Positions 6,652 through 10,822 of a DNA stretch of 10,822 nt are shown one piece after another. The stretch is taken from contig JALOSD010000070.1 of the NCBI GenBank assembly GCA_025458585.1, positions 1 to 10,822 on the forward strand, written 5' to 3'. Each line of letters starts with the position of its first letter. Within the stretch, counting starts at the first letter, position 1. The notes beneath the pieces were generated by a model. It was given only the letters and a program-made list of their open reading frames with translations, had not been told where the DNA came from and ran no database searches. The DNA is from Burkholderiaceae bacterium. GTDB lineage: Bacteria; Pseudomonadota; Gammaproteobacteria; Burkholderiales; Burkholderiaceae_C. Both the position numbers and the translations under genes were made by a program.

Positions 6652-7001
6652 CCGGCGTCCGGCGGCGGGCTCAGCGGCACGGCCGTCGTCGCGGCGTGGC
6701 TGAAGGTGCGCCTGCCCAGGCGCGTGATGCGAAACCGGGTCGGGCAGTTCGGGTCCGGGCAGGCGACCTCGGCGTCGGTGCTCATCCAGTCGTTGGGATG
6801 TGTCGGGCGCTGCTTGGCGGGCAGCAGCGGCAACAGCGAGGCCAGCGAATAGATCGAGAAGCCCTGGCCGGGCGGCAGGTGCAGCATCTCGCCGTGCAAC
6901 TCGAAGTGGTCGCCCGGCTGCGCGCCGCACAGGATGCGCTCGCCCGCGGGCGCGACCACTTCGACGCGCAGGTCGTACAGCTCGAACGTGTCGTCGGGCA
7001 T
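6648..7001 (-). CDS. Small TIGR04076-like protein
   Basis: A 117-residue cytosolic protein, the first gene of the minus operon. It fits the TIGR04076 pattern of small uncharacterised proteins: an N-terminal strand LRVEVVAPAG, a CGAQPGD turn at 25-31, a central segment ending in hydrophobic residues (SIYSLASLLPLLPAKQRP), a conserved Trp-containing stretch NDWMSTDAEVACPDP and a C-terminal strand TRFRITRLG. The CPDPNCP motif at 81-87 carries two Cys. With C25 this could bind a metal, but that is only a guess. ATG 7001 has an excellent ribosome site, GGAGGA (7013-7008), six bases upstream. The TGA overlaps the downstream AKR start by four bases. Members of this family often sit beside reductase or dehydrogenase genes, and their role is unknown. 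Family assignment is from memory of motifs and is moderately secure. Confidence 0.72.
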   Translation of the reverse strand: MPDDTFELYDLRVEVVAPAGERILCGAQPGDHFELHGEMLHLPPGQGFSIYSLASLLPLLPAKQRPTHPNDWMSTDAEVACPDPNCPTRFRITRLGRRTFSHAATTAVPLSPPPDAG

Positions 7002-7020
7002 CGGATATCCTCCGCCGCCC
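7002..7020. promoter_or_regulatory. 19-base gap between two divergent operons
   Basis: Only 19 bases separate ATG 7001 (minus) from ATG 7021 (plus). They hold the minus-strand Shine-Dalgarno GGAGGA (7013-7008), and nothing resembling a ribosome site on the plus strand. Promoters for both operons must therefore lie inside the opposite coding sequences, unless livG really starts further in. I could not assign a confident -35/-10 pair on either strand. Confidence 0.55.
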
Positions 7021-7814
7021 ATGAACGATGCGGTCGGTGCGGAGGTCTTGTTGGAGGCCACGGAGGTTATCAAAGCCTTCGGCGGCCACCGCGCGGTCGA
7101 CGGCATCACGTTTACCCTGACGCGCGGCAGCATCACCGGCCTGATCGGCCCGAACGGTGCGGGCAAGACGACGCTGTTCAACTGCCTGGCCGGTGCGATG
7201 CAGCCCAGCGGCGGGCGCATCCGCCTCGACGGCCGCGACATCACCGGGGCGCCGCCGCAGCGCATCTTCGCCGCCGGGATGGCGCGCACGTTCCAGATTC
7301 CGCGCCCCTTTCCCGCGATGAGCGTGCTCGAGAACGTGATGCTCGCGCCGCGCGGCCAACTGGGCGAGCGCTTCTGGGCCAACTGGCTGCCCGGTGGGGC
7401 GGTCGCGGCGCAGGAACGGCGCACGCGCGACGCCGCGCTGCACTGGCTGGACTTCGTCGGCCTGACGAAGCTGGCCGGCGAGCCGGCGCGCGTGCTCTCG
7501 GGCGGGCAGCGCAAGCTGCTCGAGCTGGCGCGCGCGATGGTCGGGGAGCCACGGCTCGTGCTGCTCGACGAACCGGGGGCCGGCGTCAACCCGGCGCTTC
7601 TCGAGCTGATCGTCGAGCGCATCGCGGCACTGAACCGCCAGGGCGTGAGCTTTCTCGTCATCGAGCACAACATGGACCTCGTGGCCTCGCTGTGCCGGCC
7701 GGTGCTCGTGATGGCGCAGGGCCGGCTGTTGACGCAAGGCGACCCCGAAGCCGTGCTGCGCGACCCGCGCGTCGTCGAGGCCTACCTGGGCGACGCGGCG
7801 GTGGGCGAGGCCGC

Positions 7815-7818
<4 letters not shown>
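7021..7818 (+). CDS. livG: HAAT ABC transporter ATP-binding protein LivG
   Basis: A 265-residue cytoplasmic ATPase, typical for LivG (about 255-265). Walker A GPNGAGKT is at 43-50, the ABC signature LSGGQ at 159-163, Walker B LVLLDEP at 179-185 and the switch His in IEHNMD at 216. LivG-specific features include ARTFQIPRPFPAMSVLENV (89-107) after the Walker A region and the GAGVNP element after Walker B. It pairs with LivF to power the LivH/LivM permease. ATG 7021 gives the N terminus MNDAVGAEVLLEATEVIKAF. No Shine-Dalgarno precedes it. An alternative is TTG 7048 or 7051, since GGAGG at 7041-7045 lies five bases before TTG 7051; that would shorten the protein by 9-10 residues. The stop overlaps livF by four bases (ATGA). 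Confidence 0.93.
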
Positions 7819-8551
<733 letters not shown>

Positions 8552-8552
<1 letters not shown>

Positions 8553-9472
8553 TGCTGCAAGTGCTCGCCGACGGGCTCGTGATCGGCTCGGTGATCTCGC
8601 TCGGCGCGATCGGGCTGACGGTGACGTTCTCGATCCTGCGCTTTGCCAACTTCGGCCATGGCGAGCTGCTGGCGTGGGGCTCGTACCTCGCGCTGAGTGC
8701 GCTGGCGATGTTCGCGGCGGTGGGCCTCGCCGAAGGCCCGAGGCCGCTGGCACCGTTCTCGTTCGGCTGGCCGCTGATCGCGGCGCTCGTCGTCGCCGCG
8801 CTGTTCACCGCGCTGCTGGCCCTCGCGCTCGACGGCATTCTGTTCAGGCGGCTGCGACTGCACGGCTCGATCACGCTCGTGATCGCGAGCTTCGGCGCGG
8901 CTCTCGCGGTGCGCAACCTGCTGCTGTTCTTCTACGGCGGCATTCCGCGCTACTACTCCGACGAGTTGCAGATCGCGGTCGCGCTGGTGCCGCGTTCGGT
9001 GTGGGGCGGCATGCGCATCACGCCCGACCAGATGTTCGTGATCGGGCTGACGATGGTGAGCGTGGTCGTGCTGCACCTGTTCCTGAAGCGCTCGACGCTC
9101 GGCCGTGCGATGCGCGCGACGGCGGACAACCCGCAGCTCGCACGCGTGGCCGGCATCGACCCCGAGCGCATGCTGCGCGCGGCCTGGGTTCTCGGCGGCG
9201 TGCTCGCGGCGATGGCAGGCGTGTTCGCCGGGCTGACGGTCCAGCTGCGTCCGACGCTGGGCCTGGACCTGCTCCTGCCCCTGTTCGCCGCCGTCATCCT
9301 CGGCGGCATCGGCTCGGTGTGGGGGGCCGTGCTCGGCGGCCTGATCGTGGGGCTGGCCGAGAGTGCCGCGGTGGCCGTCGTCGGCGCCGAGTGGCGTGCG
9401 GCCGCGGCGTTCGTCGTGCTGATTGCGATGCTGCTGCTCAAGCCGACGGGCCTGTTCGGCGACAGGCCATGA
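8552..9472 (+). CDS. livH: HAAT ABC transporter permease LivH
   Basis: A 306-residue inner-membrane permease of the branched-chain amino acid type, with about eight hydrophobic segments. The start GLVIGSVISLGAIGLTVTFS and the RFANFGHGEL motif near residues 30-39 are characteristic of LivH. The cytoplasmic coupling region is seen as STLGRAMRATADNPQLARVAGID (about 181-203) and the end as LLLPLFAAVILGGIGSVWGA. The start is supported by AGGGG about eight bases before the ATG and by the one-base overlap with the livF stop. The C terminus is short (LLLKPTGLFGDRP), normal for the family. It pairs with LivM to form the channel fed by the binding protein encoded at 4315-5601. Confidence 0.94.
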
Positions 9473-9615
9473 CGGATACGGGCGGCATTCGCACGCAGCC
9501 TCGGGTGCCACGCGGTTGCCCCCGACGCGTCTGCAACGGCGCATGCCCGCTGCGCGTCGCCAGCCGGGCCGGGGCCGGCGTCCGACACCCGTGCGCGATG
9601 AGCCGCAACCCCTAG
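9469..9615 (+). CDS. Possible 48-residue ORF coupled to livH, in frame with livM
   Basis: An ATG at 9469 overlaps the livH stop (ATGA), the spacing used at several other junctions in these operons. It opens 48 codons that end in TAG at 9613-9615. The frame is the same as livM, whose ATG lies nine bases further on. The peptide is Arg/Pro/Ala-rich with four Cys (three in GCPRRVCNGAC) and resembles no family I know. Its composition is what GC-rich non-coding DNA gives by chance, so it may be untranslated spacer or a decayed livM leader. Confidence 0.2.
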   Translation: MTDTGGIRTQPRVPRGCPRRVCNGACPLRVASRAGAGVRHPCAMSRNP

Positions 9616-9619
9616 CGTG

Positions 9620-9631
9620 GATCCATGGATC
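9620..9631. repeat. 12-bp perfect palindrome centred on the livM start codon
   Basis: GATCCATGGATC is its own reverse complement, and its centre falls within the ATG at 9625-9627. In mRNA the two halves could only form a very tight loop, so intermolecular or protein recognition would be needed for a role. It may be chance, since ATG followed by GATC in a codon pair needs few matches. Confidence 0.5.
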
Positions 9632-10659
9632 TCGGCGGCGTCGTCTCCTACGCAAGCTTCTTCCTCGTCTTCGCGACGGTGTTCGCGGTGATGGTGCTCG
9701 GCCTGAACCTGCAGTGGGGGTTCACGGGCCTGTTCAACGTCGGCGTCGCCGGCTTCGTGGCGGTCGGCGCGTACACCTCGGCCGTCCTCACGACACCGCC
9801 GATCGACGACCGCATCGGCGGCTTCGGCTGGCCCGTCGCCCTCGGCTGGATCGCGGCCATGCTGACCTCGGGCGCGGCGGGAGCAGCCGTGGGCCTGCTC
9901 ACGCTGCGCCTGCGTGACGACTACCTGGCGATCACGACCTTCGGCATCGCCGTCGTGATCCAGCTCGCCGCGCTCAACCTGCAGAAGCTTACCGGCGGCC
10001 CGTTCGGCGTGCAGTTCATCCCGAAGCCGATGCAGGAGGTTCTGGGAACCGGCACCGGCTGGACCCTGGCCTACCTTGCCCTCGCGCTGGCCGTGCTCGG
10101 CGCGGCGTACTGGGCGCTCGAGCGCCTGGTGCGCAGTCCGTGGGGCAGGGTGCTGCGCGCGATCCGCGAGGACGAGGCTGCAGCCGCGTCGCTCGGCAAG
10201 TCGGCATTCGCCTTCCGCCTGCAGGCCTTCGTGCTCGGCAGCATGCTGATGGGTCTCGGCGGCGCGATGCAGGCGCACTTCGTCGGCTACATCGCACCCG
10301 AGGACTTCCTGCCCATCCTGACCTTCCAGCTGTGGGCCATGCTGATCGTCGGCGGCTCCGGCAACAACCGCGGCGCGGTGCTCGGCGCCTTCGTCGTCTG
10401 GGGCTTCTGGGTCGCCGCAGGCGGACTGCTGCGGCAGTGGATTCCGCAGGCCGAGCAGGCCCGCGGCGCCGCGCTGCAGGTGGTGCTGATCGGCGTTCTG
10501 ATCTCGCTGATGCTCGTGCTGCGCCCGCGAGGGACATCGCAGGCCTCCGCGAGCCAGGCTGACCCTGGCGAGCGGCCACGCGCGCGGCGGCAGCCCGCGC
10601 CACGTGCGACGCCGGCTGCCGCGAGTGTTATCCGCCCCTCGTGGAGCAGGCCGGTCTGA
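9625..10659 (+). CDS. livM: HAAT ABC transporter permease LivM with an unusual C-terminal tail
   Basis: A 344-residue inner-membrane permease. LivM hallmarks are GLNLQWGFTGLFNVGVAGFV near 27-46, LRLRDDYLAITTFGIA with its cytoplasmic turn, LTGGPFGV, the coupling segment SPWGRVLRAIREDEAAAASL, and GGSGNNRGAVLGAF near the end. About eight to nine hydrophobic segments are visible. The last ends at LMLVLRPRG near residue 303. Then comes a 41-residue Arg/Pro/Ala/Ser-rich tail, unlike the short ends usual in LivM. The start at 9625 is preceded by only a weak GGA and by 152 bases of spacer after livH, in contrast to the overlaps elsewhere. It completes the importer with LivG, LivF, LivH and the divergently encoded binding protein. 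No terminator was recognised after the TGA. Confidence 0.92.
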   Translation: MDLGGVVSYASFFLVFATVFAVMVLGLNLQWGFTGLFNVGVAGFVAVGAYTSAVLTTPPIDDRIGGFGWPVALGWIAAMLTSGAAGAAVGLLTLRLRDDYLAITTFGIAVVIQLAALNLQKLTGGPFGVQFIPKPMQEVLGTGTGWTLAYLALALAVLGAAYWALERLVRSPWGRVLRAIREDEAAAASLGKSAFAFRLQAFVLGSMLMGLGGAMQAHFVGYIAPEDFLPILTFQLWAMLIVGGSGNNRGAVLGAFVVWGFWVAAGGLLRQWIPQAEQARGAALQVVLIGVLISLMLVLRPRGTSQASASQADPGERPRARRQPAPRATPAAASVIRPSWSRPV

Positions 10660-10732
10660 CGCAGCGGCTGTCGACCGTGCGTGCGAACGATCGGTAGCCG
10701 TGGCTTGCGAGGGGTGCCGAGGCCGCGGTGAG

Positions 10733-10822
10733 TCAGGACGGGGTGGCGCGCGCCGCCTCACGGAGCACGGGCGGGAAGTGCAGGCGCGATACTGCGGTGC
10801 CGATCCACCGATGGCCGGGCGG
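10733..10822 (-). CDS. Possible 3' end of a minus-strand gene (29 residues, partial)
   Basis: From the right edge leftward, one minus frame is open for 29 codons and ends in TGA at 10735-10733. The peptide contains HRWIGTAVSRLHFPPVLREA and ends ARATPS. Its balanced composition, with Trp, His, Phe and Ile, looks more protein-like than the other frames here, but it is too short to assign a family. The converging livM gene ends 73 bases away, a reasonable arrangement. A plus-strand frame from GTG 10728 is also open to the edge, so this is a tentative call. Confidence 0.35.
   Translation of the reverse strand, partial: PPGHRWIGTAVSRLHFPPVLREAARATPS

Noticed and set aside
2750..6852. Long plus-strand open frames antisense to the AKR operon (2750-4471, 4531-6852)
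   Set aside because: Their His/Arg/Ala/Val/Gly/Asp-rich composition is the usual antisense reflection of GC-rich genes. No motifs or start signals were found, and the minus-strand proteins are clearly real.
10660..10732. A terminator after livM
   Set aside because: I found no strong inverted repeat followed by a T-run in this stretch.

Overview
The window reads as a high-GC (clearly well above 60% by eye) Gram-negative chromosome. The protein styles and tight operon packing suggest a betaproteobacterium, most likely Burkholderiales; this is an inference from sequence feel, not from a marker gene. There are no RNA genes, insertion sequences, CRISPR arrays or phage genes that I can recognise.

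Layout. Left end (1-1369): the 5' end of a minus-strand endonuclease/exonuclease/phosphatase-type gene, then a divergent plus-strand gene with a plasmid pRiA4b ORF-3-like domain. That gene loses its family resemblance near base 788 and runs on into unrecognised sequence. About 580 bases (789-1369) hold no gene I can identify. Next (1370-2590) is a plus-strand HI0933/YhiN-type flavoprotein. It converges on a minus-strand operon across a 243-base gap that contains an imperfect tandem repeat and GC-rich hairpins.

Centre and right (2834-10659): two divergent operons facing away from each other from a gap of only 19 bases (7002-7020). The minus operon, in transcription order, is a TIGR04076-like small protein, an aldo/keto reductase, a periplasmic branched-chain-amino-acid-type (HAAT) substrate-binding protein, and a second aldo/keto reductase fused at its C terminus to a RidA/YjgF-like domain. 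The plus operon encodes the rest of the HAAT transporter: LivG and LivF ATPases, then LivH and LivM permeases. The genes overlap by 1-4 bases (ATGA, GTGA, TGATG) almost throughout, except for 152 bases between livH and livM.

How it may work together (inference): the binding protein captures a small solute in the periplasm and LivHM/LivGF import it. The paired aldo/keto reductases, the RidA-like domain and the TIGR04076-like protein then act on it, presumably reducing a carbonyl. The RidA-like domain has Asn where imine-deaminating RidA proteins carry the catalytic Arg, so it probably does not work as a standard 2-aminoacrylate deaminase. The linked transporter and paralogous AKR / AKR-RidA set is the most interesting system in the window. 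The right edge may hold the 3' end of another minus-strand gene.
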